Origin: Jeotgalibaca sp052266715
GTDB taxonomy: Bacteria > Bacillota > Bacilli > Lactobacillales > Aerococcaceae
Length of the DNA: 64,000 nucleotides
Reading direction: 5' to 3' (one strand)
Assembly (NCBI GenBank): GCA_052266715.1
Contig: JBQPRB010000006.1
The translations under genes and the position numbers were made by a program. The notes under the pieces were generated by a model. That model was not told where the DNA came from, searched no databases, and saw nothing but the letters and a program-made list of their open reading frames with translations. Of this stretch, positions 16,621 to 25,244 are shown piece after piece (positions within the stretch are counted from its first letter, which is position 1; the number at the start of each line of letters is the position of its first letter).

Positions 16621-17487
16621 ATGGCTGGAAACTATTCTATTTTCAATAAGTTTAACTATAAAGACCTTTTCGAGATGGTTTATATAAACAATAATACGCC
16701 ACTGATTAATCGTCTTCATACCCATGATTATTATGAACTTTACTTTTTTGTTTCAGGTAAGACTTTGTACTACATAGATGGAAAAGAATATGAGTTTAAA
16801 AAAGGTGATTTTGTTATCATCCCACCGAATGTGCCGCATCAGTCCATTCTTGATGCCAGCCCAACACCCTACACAGGGTATGCAATTTTTATCACGCTGC
16901 CGTTCCTTCAAAATCTAGCTGAAATGGAAGAAAAGATTGCCTATCCATTCCGGTATGCTTTAGATAATAAACAATATATTTTTCACACTCCCTTACCAAC
17001 ATGGCATGGCATATTGAGTGCTTTTCAAATGATTGACAAGGAGTTCCACAACGACAAGTATTGCCATCAATTTGCTGCATACACATCAACCGTTAATTTG
17101 ATAATCCTTCTTTCCCGAACAGTGTATTATTTGACCAATAAGGAAGTAGATAGTAAACCAAATGAAGTTTTAATGCTGAACATCAAAAACTATCTTGATG
17201 CCAATTATTTTAATGAGTTGACACTAGAGGATACAGCGCAGAAGTTTTTCATTGGTTCTTCTACACTTTCTCATTTATTCAAGGAACAGATAGGAGTATC
17301 CTTCTACCAATATGTAATCCAGCTGCGGTTGGAGGCAGCCAAAAATGATATCCTTGCTCATAAGCCTGCCAGTAAAGTTTATCGGGAAAATGGCTTCAAA
17401 GACTACAGTAACTTTTATAAAGCCTTTAAGAAACGCTATGGGGTAGCTCCCACTAAGTATTATAAAGAAATAAGACAATCAAATTGA
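16621..17487 (+). CDS. AraC-family transcriptional regulator with N-terminal cupin
   Basis: 288 residues preceded by GGAGGAAGG. The N-terminal half is a cupin: HTHDYYELYFFVSGKTLYYIDGKEYEFKKGDFVIIPPNVPHQS (about 31-74). The C-terminal 100 residues hold two helix-turn-helix units, TLEDTAQKFFIGSSTLSHLFKEQIG and the typical ending SKVYRENGFKDYSNFYKAFKKRYG. Such proteins are ligand-responsive activators of sugar or aromatic catabolism. It follows the symporter-amidohydrolase pair and is the likely regulator of that unit, though a terminator separates them. Confidence 0.92.
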   Translation: MAGNYSIFNKFNYKDLFEMVYINNNTPLINRLHTHDYYELYFFVSGKTLYYIDGKEYEFKKGDFVIIPPNVPHQSILDASPTPYTGYAIFITLPFLQNLAEMEEKIAYPFRYALDNKQYIFHTPLPTWHGILSAFQMIDKEFHNDKYCHQFAAYTSTVNLIILLSRTVYYLTNKEVDSKPNEVLMLNIKNYLDANYFNELTLEDTAQKFFIGSSTLSHLFKEQIGVSFYQYVIQLRLEAAKNDILAHKPASKVYRENGFKDYSNFYKAFKKRYGVAPTKYYKEIRQSN

Positions 17488-17506
17488 AGTGAAAGGAAAT
17501 AATACC

Positions 17507-17710
17507 ATGTATAGTGAACAGGATAAAAAATTCCATTGCAATAACTGTAATAAGGTAATCGAGGCGGGCGAGAAATGTTGGACAAAATGGGCTTTACCAC
17601 CCAGTCACTTACGGACACAGACGATGCCTTCTTTAGTATTGCGATATGAGAATGCCCCCATCATTTGTCTAGAATGTACCAAAAAGGATTTATTGTTCTC
17701 TGATTTCTGA
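17507..17710 (+). CDS. Small protein with four-cysteine zinc-ribbon-like fold
   Basis: 67 residues from ATG 17507, which follows GAAAGGA; an upstream GTG at 17489 is less likely. The sequence FHCNNCNKVIEAGEKCW and ICLECTKKD place two CxxC pairs (about 12-15 and 58-61) either side of a polar middle, as in small zinc ribbons. Function is unknown. It lies 19 bases after the AraC gene and may be co-transcribed with it. Confidence 0.7.
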   Translation: MYSEQDKKFHCNNCNKVIEAGEKCWTKWALPPSHLRTQTMPSLVLRYENAPIICLECTKKDLLFSDF

Positions 17711-17727
17711 CCATACTTGGTTAACCT

Positions 17728-17756
17728 TTGGTAACATTCAAGCACCATGGTAAAAT
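17728..17756 (+). promoter_or_regulatory. Predicted SigA promoter
   Basis: TTGGTA (17728-17733), 17-base spacer, TAAAAT (17751-17756), upstream of the 143-residue hypothetical gene. Confidence 0.6.
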
Positions 17757-17797
17757 GACTATGAAAAGAGTTCCAAATACATTCCGGAAGGAGATAG

Positions 17798-18229
17798 ATG
17801 AGTATGAGATCGTTGCAAACGTTTATAGATGAGACGACCGCTGAAGACTGGCTATCGATGCTACCTGAGGAAGATCAACAAACTGTTCGCCATGCATTCG
17901 AGAAATCCGAAGAGGACCTGTTCCGAGCACTGGAACCGAGGATGATGGTCCAAACCGAGTGGAACGTAATGGATAAGATAAAAAAGGAATTCGACTTGTT
18001 CCTGTGCGGTCATCCAGACTACGAAGATGCCCGCAAGGATATCGATGATTTCATCAACAAAAAAGGTGGAGCCAAAGATATCGTGATGGCTGCGATTGCT
18101 GCAGCCTTGTCTCCAGTGATTGGACCAGGATTTGCTGCGGCCATTGCTTGGGGTGTTACCGTCCTGTTGTCGCGCGCAGCCAATGTGGGTATCAAAAAAT
18201 ACTGCGAACTGAACCCGATTGAAGCATAA
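17798..18229 (+). CDS. Hypothetical protein with glycine/alanine-rich hydrophobic C-terminus
   Basis: 143 residues with ribosome site AAGGAG, its own promoter and terminator, so a monocistronic gene. The first 90 residues are acidic and helical (ETTAEDWLSMLPEEDQ, YEDARKDIDDFINKKGG). Residues about 92-130 are hydrophobic and small-residue-rich (DIVMAAIAAALSPVIGPGFAAAIAWGVTVLL). That stretch could be a membrane hairpin or resemble pore-forming peptides. I do not recognise a family. Confidence 0.72.
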   Translation: MSMRSLQTFIDETTAEDWLSMLPEEDQQTVRHAFEKSEEDLFRALEPRMMVQTEWNVMDKIKKEFDLFLCGHPDYEDARKDIDDFINKKGGAKDIVMAAIAAALSPVIGPGFAAAIAWGVTVLLSRAANVGIKKYCELNPIEA

Positions 18230-18237
18230 TCCAAAAC

Positions 18238-18276
18238 CCATCCCGTTGATAAGAAGTCGACGGGATGGACTTTTTT
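18238..18276 (+). terminator. Terminator of the 143-residue gene
   Basis: CCATCCCGTTGAT pairs with GTCGACGGGATGG (wobble pairs included) and is followed by TTTTTT. Confidence 0.88.
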
Positions 18277-18320
18277 GAATTTCAGTAAGTGTATGTAATA
18301 AGTAATGTAAACAAAATTGA

Positions 18321-18473
18321 TTCTGTTTCTTGGGTTGTCGAAACCTTACCTCAAATCACTTTCCAGACCTTCATCGAGCACTGATTGCTGTCCTACCCAT
18401 CGAGGGATATAACTTGACTCGGCATTACCTGGAAGTGGAAAATGAAGTTAGCAAGAAAATGGAGGCGCTTTAA
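18321..18473 (+). pseudogene. Probable remnant of a decayed coding sequence
   Basis: A stretch without a start codon or ribosome site stays open for about 50 codons and ends TAA at 18471. Its last 40 residues read like genuine protein (NHFPDLHRALIAVLPIEGYN, then a charged helix ending EVSKKMEAL). Upstream in the same frame there is a stop at 18318. I read this as the 3' tail of a lost gene; the parent family is not recognised. Confidence 0.35.
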
Positions 18474-18512
18474 ATTTTGGAAAAATAAAAACAGAAAGAA
18501 GGAAAAATAGAC

Positions 18513-19385
18513 ATGATTTTAGATGAAACGTATATCTTATCAAATGGGGTAAAAATCCCCAAGCTGGGTGCGGGCGTATGGATGATTGATGACGAAGTTG
18601 TTGATCAAGTGGTGAAAGATGCTCTGGATGTGGGGTACCGCCATATCGACACCGCCCAATCTTATCGCAATGAAGAAGGGGTCGGCCGCGGTATCAAAGC
18701 TTCTGGGGTAGACCGCAAAGATATTTTCGTGACGACCAAGCTCAGTGGCAACATCAAAGATTACGGGGAAGCGGTCAAAGCGATTGATAAATCGCTGGCC
18801 CGATTGGACATGGACTATATTGATTTGATGATTATTCATAGCCCGCAACCCTGGGCTGAATTTCGTGATGAGAGCAACCATTATTTCGAAGGGAATCTCG
18901 AAGCTTGGCGTGCTCTGGAAGAAGCTTATAAAGCAAAGAAAATACGGGCCATTGGCGTTTCGAACTTTGAACAAATCGATCTGGAGAACCTTATCGAAAA
19001 TGGTGAAATCAAACCAATGGTGAATCAGATTCTCGTTCATATCACGAACGTCCCCAACGACGTCATGAAGTACTGTGAGGAACAAGGTATCGTGGTGGAA
19101 GCCTATTCCCCGATTGCGCATGGTGCTATCCTTGACCATCCGAAGGTGAAGGAAATGGCTGAGAAATACGCGGTTTCTCCTGCGCAACTGAGCATCCGTT
19201 ATGTCTTGCAACTGGGTACGGTTGCCTTACCGAAATCCACCAAGAAGGACCATATGAAAGCCAATGCCGCGATCGATTTCACGATTTCTGCGGAAGACAT
19301 GGAAATCTTGAACGGCCTTCCCCTGATTGAACACTATGGGAAGGATCATGAGATGCCTGTATTCAAGACTTTCTACAAAGACTGA
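18513..19385 (+). CDS. Aldo/keto reductase (2,5-diketo-D-gluconate reductase-like)
   Basis: 290 residues. NADPH-dependent reductase of carbonyl compounds. The catalytic tetrad is visible as Asp46 and Tyr51 (GYRHIDTAQSYRNEEGVG), Lys76 (VTTKL) and His109 (MIIHSP). IGVSNFEQIDLENL and LPKSTKKDHMKAN (the cofactor-binding loop) complete the family pattern. The ribosome site is AGAAGGAAAA. The gene is monocistronic with a strong terminator. Physiological substrate is not evident. Confidence 0.94.
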   Translation: MILDETYILSNGVKIPKLGAGVWMIDDEVVDQVVKDALDVGYRHIDTAQSYRNEEGVGRGIKASGVDRKDIFVTTKLSGNIKDYGEAVKAIDKSLARLDMDYIDLMIIHSPQPWAEFRDESNHYFEGNLEAWRALEEAYKAKKIRAIGVSNFEQIDLENLIENGEIKPMVNQILVHITNVPNDVMKYCEEQGIVVEAYSPIAHGAILDHPKVKEMAEKYAVSPAQLSIRYVLQLGTVALPKSTKKDHMKANAAIDFTISAEDMEILNGLPLIEHYGKDHEMPVFKTFYKD

Positions 19386-19407
19386 TAAGTTATAAGAATT
19401 TCAACTA

Positions 19408-19454
19408 AAACACCACCTCAAAGCGACTGAACAGGTGCTTTGAGGGTGGTGTTT
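19408..19454. terminator. Bidirectional terminator between convergent genes
   Basis: AAACACCACC-TCAAAGC pairs with GCTTTGA-GGGTGGTGTTT, with T runs on both sides. It closes the aldo/keto reductase gene and, on the other strand, the DUF3021 gene. Confidence 0.88.
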
Positions 19455-19455
19455 G

Positions 19456-19902
19456 TTATTTTTTATTTTTTTGTTGGTAATCCTCTAATGCCCGGTTCAG
19501 TGTTTTCGTTTCCCGTTGCAGATCCCAAACCAGGGCCAGCCAATAGAAAAACAAGGAAAGGGCGATGGCGGCATAGAATACATAGCGGTACCAATAAGGA
19601 TAGCTTTGGAACCACTGGAACAGTTCCGAAAAGAGAATGGTAACGGACAGTGACCAGCACCCCCAAATGGTAATTCGGGAATTGGTCACGTTGTTGGTCA
19701 AGAGGAAGCTTTGACCAAGTCCAATCAACAAACACGCCGCGAAAATTTGGATAGCAGTCCAAAAATCGAGGGAGCTCGCTTGATTTGGTTCAAGAATGCC
19801 ATAAAACAGATAAAAAAAGACAAATGCCACAAAATAAATACCGGCGGCAGACTTGGCCTCGTACATGAATAAATAAAATTTTTGCCAATTAGTTTGTTCC
19901 AT
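19456..19902 (-). CDS. DUF3021-type membrane protein
   Basis: 148 residues with four membrane helices (about 20-37, 47-65, 78-96, 106-125) and a charged coiled C-terminus (RETKTLNRALEDYQQKNKK). It lies two bases after a LytTR-domain regulator gene. LytTR/DUF3021 pairs are common in Lactobacillales; the membrane partner is thought to control the regulator, though the mechanism is not established. The start ATG is preceded by GGAGGG. Confidence 0.85.
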   Translation of the reverse strand: MEQTNWQKFYLFMYEAKSAAGIYFVAFVFFYLFYGILEPNQASSLDFWTAIQIFAACLLIGLGQSFLLTNNVTNSRITIWGCWSLSVTILFSELFQWFQSYPYWYRYVFYAAIALSLFFYWLALVWDLQRETKTLNRALEDYQQKNKK

Positions 19903-19904
19903 TG

Positions 19905-20354
19905 TTAACCCTCCTTAAGTTCCATACCCAATCGTTGTTTGAATGCCGGAGCATAGTGCCGGGAAACAATCATTTTTTCTCCGTTTTCCAGAGTGATTTC
20001 GATACGACTGTTCAATAGGCTGCGCAGCTTTTGAATATGGTGCAAATTGACCAGCTGTGACTTGCCAATCCGGACGAAACCTGCATGCTGATAATTTTCC
20101 TCAAGCTTCATCAAGGACTCTGTCACTTCCAGGACATCCGCTTTTGTGTAAAGGAAGACGCGGTTGTCGACGGCCTCCACGAAATATATAGCGTGGGGCG
20201 AAATAAGGACCGTTTCTTTTTCCTTTCGGGCAAAAATCTGGCTGGAGGATGCTTGAAGGAAATCGAGTGTGGCCTGCATTTCGGCATCCAACTCGCGAAT
20301 GTGCAGAATCACCTCGTTCTCCCCCGCATCCATCTTTTCAATCCTGATTCTCAT
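19905..20354 (-). CDS. LytTR-domain DNA-binding regulator
   Basis: 149 residues from ATG 20354, which follows GGGAGG. The C-terminal 100 residues are a LytTR domain: ISPHAIYFVEAVDNRVFLYTKADVLEVTESL, then FVRIGKSQLVNLHHIQKLRS and ENGEKMIVSRHYAPAFKQRL. There is no receiver domain, so this is a stand-alone LytTR regulator with a short N-terminal segment. Its membrane partner DUF3021 follows on the same transcript and autoregulation is likely. Confidence 0.92.
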   Translation of the reverse strand: MRIRIEKMDAGENEVILHIRELDAEMQATLDFLQASSSQIFARKEKETVLISPHAIYFVEAVDNRVFLYTKADVLEVTESLMKLEENYQHAGFVRIGKSQLVNLHHIQKLRSLLNSRIEITLENGEKMIVSRHYAPAFKQRLGMELKEG

Positions 20355-20454
20355 GACAACCTCCCTTCCTGGTAACACCTCACACGTAGAGTGTAATTTA
20401 AATTATCTTCCCGTTCAATCGATTTTGACTATGTTGCAGATACTGGTGGGTTAG

Positions 20455-21456
20455 TTACAAAAAAATATTCAAGAGTAGATAAACGGCATATATCGCCAAG
20501 AGGACTGCGCCTTCCATTTTGCTGATTTCAAGTTTTTTGGTGTTGAAAATGAAATAGCTGACCATGCCAACTACAAGCAAAACTATTGGAAAATGAATCT
20601 GGTAAAAAATCGGAGCAACTCCCAAGCCTCCGGGAACCAAAGAGATGGAGACACCCAGCACCAAAAGGATGTTGAGGATGCTTGCCCCTAAAATATTCCC
20701 GATAGCCAAGCCGCCAAAGCCTTTTCGGGCGGATGCGTAAGTGGTAGTCAACTCGGGCAAACTTGTACCCAAGGCAACAATGGTCCCGGCAATAATGGCA
20801 TCTGAAACTCCCAGGCGCACAGCTGCGGCCTCAACGGTGGTGACTAAGGCACTGGCACTTAAGGCCACGGCCACAGCGCTCAAAAAGATGATGCCTGTTT
20901 CTTTAATCAAATTTCCCTTTTTATGAGGTTCTTCGTCCGCTTCCGGATGTATTTCTTTGGATGGTTCCCGGAATGCCGTGAGTAGATAGACAGGCAAGGA
21001 AAGAAGGAGGAGTATACCCACAACCGGATGGATCCTACCAGTGGAAGAAAATATTTCCGCTCCAAATGTCCGTACACTGCCAAAAACCATGAGCAACAGC
21101 GAACCAATCAAAAAAGGCAGTCTACTTGCTGTTGTCCGCATCACGGGAATGGCACCAGCAATTGAACCAACACCCAAAACAAGAGTCATGTTTGTGATAA
21201 CCGAACCGATGGCGTTCCCCAAGACAAAATCAGTGGCATCCTGCATAATGGCCGCGATAGCGGTGGATAGCTCCGGCAATGTCGTCCCCACTGAAACAAT
21301 GGTCGCTCCAATTATCAATTCGGATATACCGAATTCCCGGGAAAGGGAAACAGCGTGGTCGATCAGTGTATCTGTGGCCTTGGATAAGATGATGAGTGAC
21401 ATGAGGAACACGAGGGCCAGAATCGGCCAGCTTTGGTTTGATATAAAAGTTTCCAT
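20455..21456 (-). CDS. CaCA-family calcium/sodium exchanger (YrbG-like)
   Basis: 333 residues from ATG 21456, preceded by AGGAGG; the longer frame begins inside a structured leader. Ten membrane helices are expected. Both inverted alpha repeats are plain: EFGISELIIGATIVSVGTTLPELSTAI near the start and AIIAGTIVALGTSLPELTTT in the second half. Acidic residues in the GTTLPE and GTSLPE motifs bind the cation in this family. Two histidine/acid-rich bits lie in the central loop (EIHPEADEEPHKK). Direction and ion preference cannot be read from the sequence. Confidence 0.93.
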   Translation of the reverse strand: METFISNQSWPILALVFLMSLIILSKATDTLIDHAVSLSREFGISELIIGATIVSVGTTLPELSTAIAAIMQDATDFVLGNAIGSVITNMTLVLGVGSIAGAIPVMRTTASRLPFLIGSLLLMVFGSVRTFGAEIFSSTGRIHPVVGILLLLSLPVYLLTAFREPSKEIHPEADEEPHKKGNLIKETGIIFLSAVAVALSASALVTTVEAAAVRLGVSDAIIAGTIVALGTSLPELTTTYASARKGFGGLAIGNILGASILNILLVLGVSISLVPGGLGVAPIFYQIHFPIVLLVVGMVSYFIFNTKKLEISKMEGAVLLAIYAVYLLLNIFL

Positions 21457-21479
21457 AAGAATCCTCCTCATAAATAAAA

Positions 21480-21540
21480 AGCATATGCTCAAGAAATTCT
21501 TCCCACCCCGGAAGAAAAATCCTTGAAAGCATACGCTCAA
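21480..21540 (-). promoter_or_regulatory. Structured 5' leader of the exchanger gene
   Basis: Nested inverted repeats in the untranslated leader: an outer pair AGCATATGCT/AGCGTATGCT, then CAAG/CTTG, then an inner TTCTTCC/GGAAGAA hairpin. On the minus strand the structure ends in a T-rich tract about 12 bases before the ribosome site, so it could attenuate transcription. An extended -10 (TGGTATAAT on the minus strand) at 21569-21577 probably starts the transcript. It does not match a riboswitch class I know. Confidence 0.5.
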
Positions 21541-21592
21541 CCGCATTAATACTATTCTCTTTGAAATTATTATACCAAAAAAAGATGTAAAC

Positions 21593-21905
21593 CCACCTCA
21601 ATAGCTATCGAGGCGGTTGTTTTGGGTAGTAAATTCTTTTATCCTTCCACCGCCGGAACTTGATGTAAATTTAAGTTCCTAATATGGAAGAAGTTTTGTA
21701 AATTTACCGCGAAGCTTTAAGTATTGAACAAGCGGCAATAGATAATTTGAAATAGCATGGTGATGTCTGCCTTTATGGCAGGCATTTTTTTGAAAATTTA
21801 TTTAATTCAACATGATCTCCCTTTAAAAAAGACGAATAGTGCCGATATAAAGAAAGTCATCGATTGGAATGATATATCAATACAGTCAGCATTAGGGGGA
21901 AGTTC
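21593..21905. other. Gap before the chemoreceptor gene
   Basis: Contains a short hairpin at 21593-21616 (CC-CCTC/GAGG-GG) and a clear plus-strand terminator at 21763-21791 (ATGTCTGCC/GGCAGGCAT then seven T). An 18-codon open stretch ending at 21755 (EALSIEQAAIDNLK before the stop) directly precedes that terminator and may be the tail of a lost plus-strand gene. Confidence 0.45.
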
Positions 21906-23879
21906 ATGTTTAAAGGAATTACATCAAAATTATTAGCTGCATTTAGCATTTTACTGCTAGTTGTGGTTTGTGGTTTGGGTTTTATCACGATTGATACAAT
22001 CCGGACGGATAAAAGAATGGCCGAAGAAGAGTTGGAAACATCAGTTGCAACACTAGAGGCATTAATGAGTAGACAAGAAGAATTTGCAGGCGCATTGGCA
22101 ACAGGATTGTCCGGGAATGAACGATTAAAGCAAGCATTAGAAAAAAAGAATTATACGGAAATGTCAGCCATTATTCAGCCTTATTATGAAACTTTTAATG
22201 AAAAAACGGGTCTTTCGGTATTGGAAATTGGCGATGCTGACGGAACTGTATTATATCGTGCGCACAATCCGGAAGAATTTGGTGACTCTAAGTCAGGTAA
22301 TCCATCAATAGCATCTGCCTTGCAAGGTAACCACTTAATGGGAACAGAGACCGGAAAGTCAGGAATAGCAATACGCGCTTTTGCTCCCATTGACGTAGGT
22401 CAAGAAGTGATTGGTACAATCCAAACAGGTTACACTGATGCATTTTTTGAAAATTATACCAATTTAACCGATACAAATGTTGATATTTATACAGCAGAAG
22501 GACTGCTTTATACAACGGACGAAAGCAGTCTGAAATCAGATTCAAACTTGCAGGAAAATATAAGTCAGACTTTGACTGGCAAAAATTTAAAAGAAAAGAC
22601 GAAGAATGAATATTATGAATTGTTGCCAATTAAAGATCCAACGGGTGCAACAATTATAGGTGCCTTTAAAGTTAGCTATGACCTAAAAGATGTGAATGCG
22701 CAAATTCAGCAACTCATCTTGGTAAATAGCTTAATTGCATTACTTTTTGTTGCAACCATAGTGACGATCGTTGGGTATTTCTTGCGAAACCTTGTAAAAC
22801 CGATTAAGATGATGTCCAATGAAATTACCGAGATAGCAAATTATGATTTGACCAGTAAGAAGCTTGAGAACGATGAAAAACTCTTACAAAACAATTCCGA
22901 AATTGGACAATTGGCGAATGCAACACTACAAATGAAAAAACAACTTGTTCAACTTATCCGTCAAATTTCGGAACATGCAGAAACAGTTTCTGCTTCATCT
23001 GAAGAATTGACAGCCACGAGTAAAGAAGCAACAGTATCGGCTATAGAAGTGAATGCTGTGATTACTGAAATCGCGCATGGCGCTACAGAGCAAGCAACCG
23101 AAACCTCTTCAGGAACACTAAAAGTAGAGGAATTAGGAAATCTAATTAATCAAGAAAAACTGATAATTGAAAAATTGAGCACTTACTCTGTGCAAGTTAA
23201 CAGGCTCAAAGAGGAAGGCTTGGAGAAGCTTAGAGATTTGCAAGAAAAAACAAAAGATGCTAGTAAAGCCCAGTTAGAAGTTGGAGAAGTTATTGGGGAA
23301 ACAAATGCTAGTGTCGAGCAAATAGGTTCAGTGAGTACGATGATTAAGTCCATTGCGGATCAAACCAACTTACTCGCTCTTAATGCATCGATTGAAGCTG
23401 CTCGATCAGGTGAAGCGGGTAGAGGATTCGCAGTAGTAGCAGATGAAATTAAAAAATTAGCGAGTCAGTCAAATGAATTTGCCGATCAAATAAAAGGGAC
23501 GATTGATGCACTAAATTATAAAACGCAAGCGGCAAAGGATTCATTAGCTGTTATGAAGGACATGAATGACCTGCAGCTATATAGTTTATCCGAAACGCAT
23601 AATAATTTTTACGGAATAGCACATACCTTAGATGAGGTTGGCAAGGCAATGGAACAATTGGATGTGACAAGCTCGATTATGGATGAGAAGAAAAATTTAA
23701 TTATTCATACTATGGAGCAACTGGCTGCTATTTCAGAAGAAAACGCCGCCAGTACAGAAGAAGCATCTGCTACAGTAGATGAACAAGTCAATGCTATGAG
23801 TCAGATTTCAGAAGCGAGTGACAGTTTGGCTCATCTTGCTGAGGAACTAACCCTTGGCATGCAAAAATTTAAATATTAA
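21906..23879 (+). CDS. Methyl-accepting chemotaxis protein
   Basis: 657 residues. A membrane helix (about 9-28) is followed by an extracellular single-Cache-type sensor (about 30-268), a second helix (about 270-292), a HAMP domain and the long cytoplasmic signalling hairpin. The highly conserved tip is IADQTNLLALNASIEAARSG at about 485-505, followed by EAGRGFAVVADEIKKLA. Chemoreceptors bias CheA activity in response to ligands. No che or fla gene is nearby, so this is an orphan receptor whose use depends on a motility system elsewhere. Its promoter region is AT-rich and it has its own terminator. Confidence 0.94.
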   Translation: MFKGITSKLLAAFSILLLVVVCGLGFITIDTIRTDKRMAEEELETSVATLEALMSRQEEFAGALATGLSGNERLKQALEKKNYTEMSAIIQPYYETFNEKTGLSVLEIGDADGTVLYRAHNPEEFGDSKSGNPSIASALQGNHLMGTETGKSGIAIRAFAPIDVGQEVIGTIQTGYTDAFFENYTNLTDTNVDIYTAEGLLYTTDESSLKSDSNLQENISQTLTGKNLKEKTKNEYYELLPIKDPTGATIIGAFKVSYDLKDVNAQIQQLILVNSLIALLFVATIVTIVGYFLRNLVKPIKMMSNEITEIANYDLTSKKLENDEKLLQNNSEIGQLANATLQMKKQLVQLIRQISEHAETVSASSEELTATSKEATVSAIEVNAVITEIAHGATEQATETSSGTLKVEELGNLINQEKLIIEKLSTYSVQVNRLKEEGLEKLRDLQEKTKDASKAQLEVGEVIGETNASVEQIGSVSTMIKSIADQTNLLALNASIEAARSGEAGRGFAVVADEIKKLASQSNEFADQIKGTIDALNYKTQAAKDSLAVMKDMNDLQLYSLSETHNNFYGIAHTLDEVGKAMEQLDVTSSIMDEKKNLIIHTMEQLAAISEENAASTEEASATVDEQVNAMSQISEASDSLAHLAEELTLGMQKFKY

Positions 23880-23904
23880 AAGGGTAAATTTGACTATCCT
23901 TTGT

Positions 23905-23937
23905 AACTCTCCCGATTAAAAAGGGAGAGTTTTTTTA
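23905..23937 (+). terminator. Terminator of the chemoreceptor gene
   Basis: AACTCTCCC and GGGAGAGTT around a nine-base loop, followed by T run. Confidence 0.9.
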
Positions 23938-24174
23938 AATATACATACTTTTCGTGAATGCTTATTGCAAGGAACCGTCACTGTTCTTTATAATACATAA
24001 AGTAAAAAAATGATGGTATCACTGACTAATTAACCTTTTTCTGGAAAGATTATTTCATTTAAAAGTCGCGCAATAAGTGCAATATAGAATTAGCATTTCC
24101 AAGTAATCCTTTAAAAAACTCTCCTAATATGATAGACTTTTTTAGATGATTAGTTTAAAAAAAGGAGACATACG

Positions 24175-25110
24175 ATGTACGATAAGATTACGAAAGTGCC
24201 TGCGGGCTTGTTTTTAGTGCCATTATTTCTAAGTGCTTTATTTTATACGATATGGCCGGATTTGGTTCGGATCGGTGGTTTAACTGAAGCGACTTTTTCT
24301 GGTGATAGCATGAACTTTATTTTGGGCGTGTTATGTTTCTTTTCTGGAACAACCATTGACTTAAAAAGACTCGTGCGCGTTTTAAAAAGACAAGGTATTT
24401 TATTAGTAGTAAAATTCATTTTGAGTGTCGGTTTTGGCTTGGCAGCTATTCAATTATTTGGGCAAGAAGGAATTTTTGGTATTAGTACCATGGCACTTGT
24501 AGTAGGAATAAGCAGTTTGAATCCAGCTATTTATCTCTCACTAATTAAAGAGTACGGGACAGATGATGATACGGCAGCTTTTGGCTTGATTGGTGTGTTC
24601 AGTCTGCCTATCATACCAGTAATTGTTTACAGTATTACATCGGCGGCTGGAGCTGAAATGGACTGGATGCCTATTATTTCCACATTGGTCCCAATAGGCC
24701 TTGGTATGTTAATCGGAAATTTAGATGTAAAATTTGCACAACTATTTGCTCCGGGTTCAGGTGTCTTGTTACCGATTCTCGGTTGGAATATCGGACAAGG
24801 TATTGATCTTGTTGAAGTGGCAAAATCAGGCTTGCAGGGTTTGCTACTTGTAATCATCTATTATATCGCGATGAGTCCTATATTTTTGATTGACAAAAAA
24901 GTATTAAAACAAGATGGCATTGGCGCAGTTTCAATGCTTTCAATTGCAGGGATTTCTGTATCAACATTGGGGATATTGGCAGTAGCACATCCTGAGCTTC
25001 AACAGTACGTTTCAAGTGCGACTGGCCAACTTTTAACAGCGACAGTTTTAACAAGTGTAACGACTTCCTTTTTTGTAAAAAGTTTATATAAAAATGCCTA
25101 CGTGAAGTAG
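24175..25110 (+). CDS. 2-keto-3-deoxygluconate permease (KdgT family)
   Basis: 311 residues, ten hydrophobic segments. The start KVPAGLFLVPLFLSALFYTIWPD and the segment LVVGISSLNPAIYLSLIKEYGT are typical of KdgT, a proton-coupled importer of 2-keto-3-deoxygluconate from pectin or uronic acid breakdown. No kdgK, kdgA or uronate gene is next to it, so the true substrate could be a related keto acid. The ATG follows AAAAAGGAG. The gap upstream (23938-24174) shows only AT-rich promoter-like sequence. Confidence 0.9.
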   Translation: MYDKITKVPAGLFLVPLFLSALFYTIWPDLVRIGGLTEATFSGDSMNFILGVLCFFSGTTIDLKRLVRVLKRQGILLVVKFILSVGFGLAAIQLFGQEGIFGISTMALVVGISSLNPAIYLSLIKEYGTDDDTAAFGLIGVFSLPIIPVIVYSITSAAGAEMDWMPIISTLVPIGLGMLIGNLDVKFAQLFAPGSGVLLPILGWNIGQGIDLVEVAKSGLQGLLLVIIYYIAMSPIFLIDKKVLKQDGIGAVSMLSIAGISVSTLGILAVAHPELQQYVSSATGQLLTATVLTSVTTSFFVKSLYKNAYVK

Positions 25111-25124
25111 AGTCATTACTGATG

Positions 25125-25166
25125 ATATATAAAACCGTTCATAATCCAATGAACGGTTTTATATAT
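25125..25166 (+). terminator. Terminator-like 18-bp perfect hairpin
   Basis: ATATATAAAACCGTTCAT and its exact complement flank a six-base loop. The 3' arm itself provides the T-rich tract. It closes the KdgT gene. Confidence 0.85.
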
Positions 25167-25244
25167 GGATTTGTTTGTTTCAAAGGAGTCCCATTATTTA
25201 AATGCTACAATATAGAAAACAGGTTTAAAAAGGGGGAAACACAT

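Noticed and set aside
18540..19211. Long minus-strand frame opposite the aldo/keto reductase
   Set aside because: It has no ribosome site or family pattern, and the plus strand encodes a complete enzyme with all catalytic residues.
21480..21540. yybP-ykoY (manganese) riboswitch before the CaCA exchanger
   Set aside because: The conserved GGGGAGUA-type and GCCCGGGA-type loop sequences are absent.
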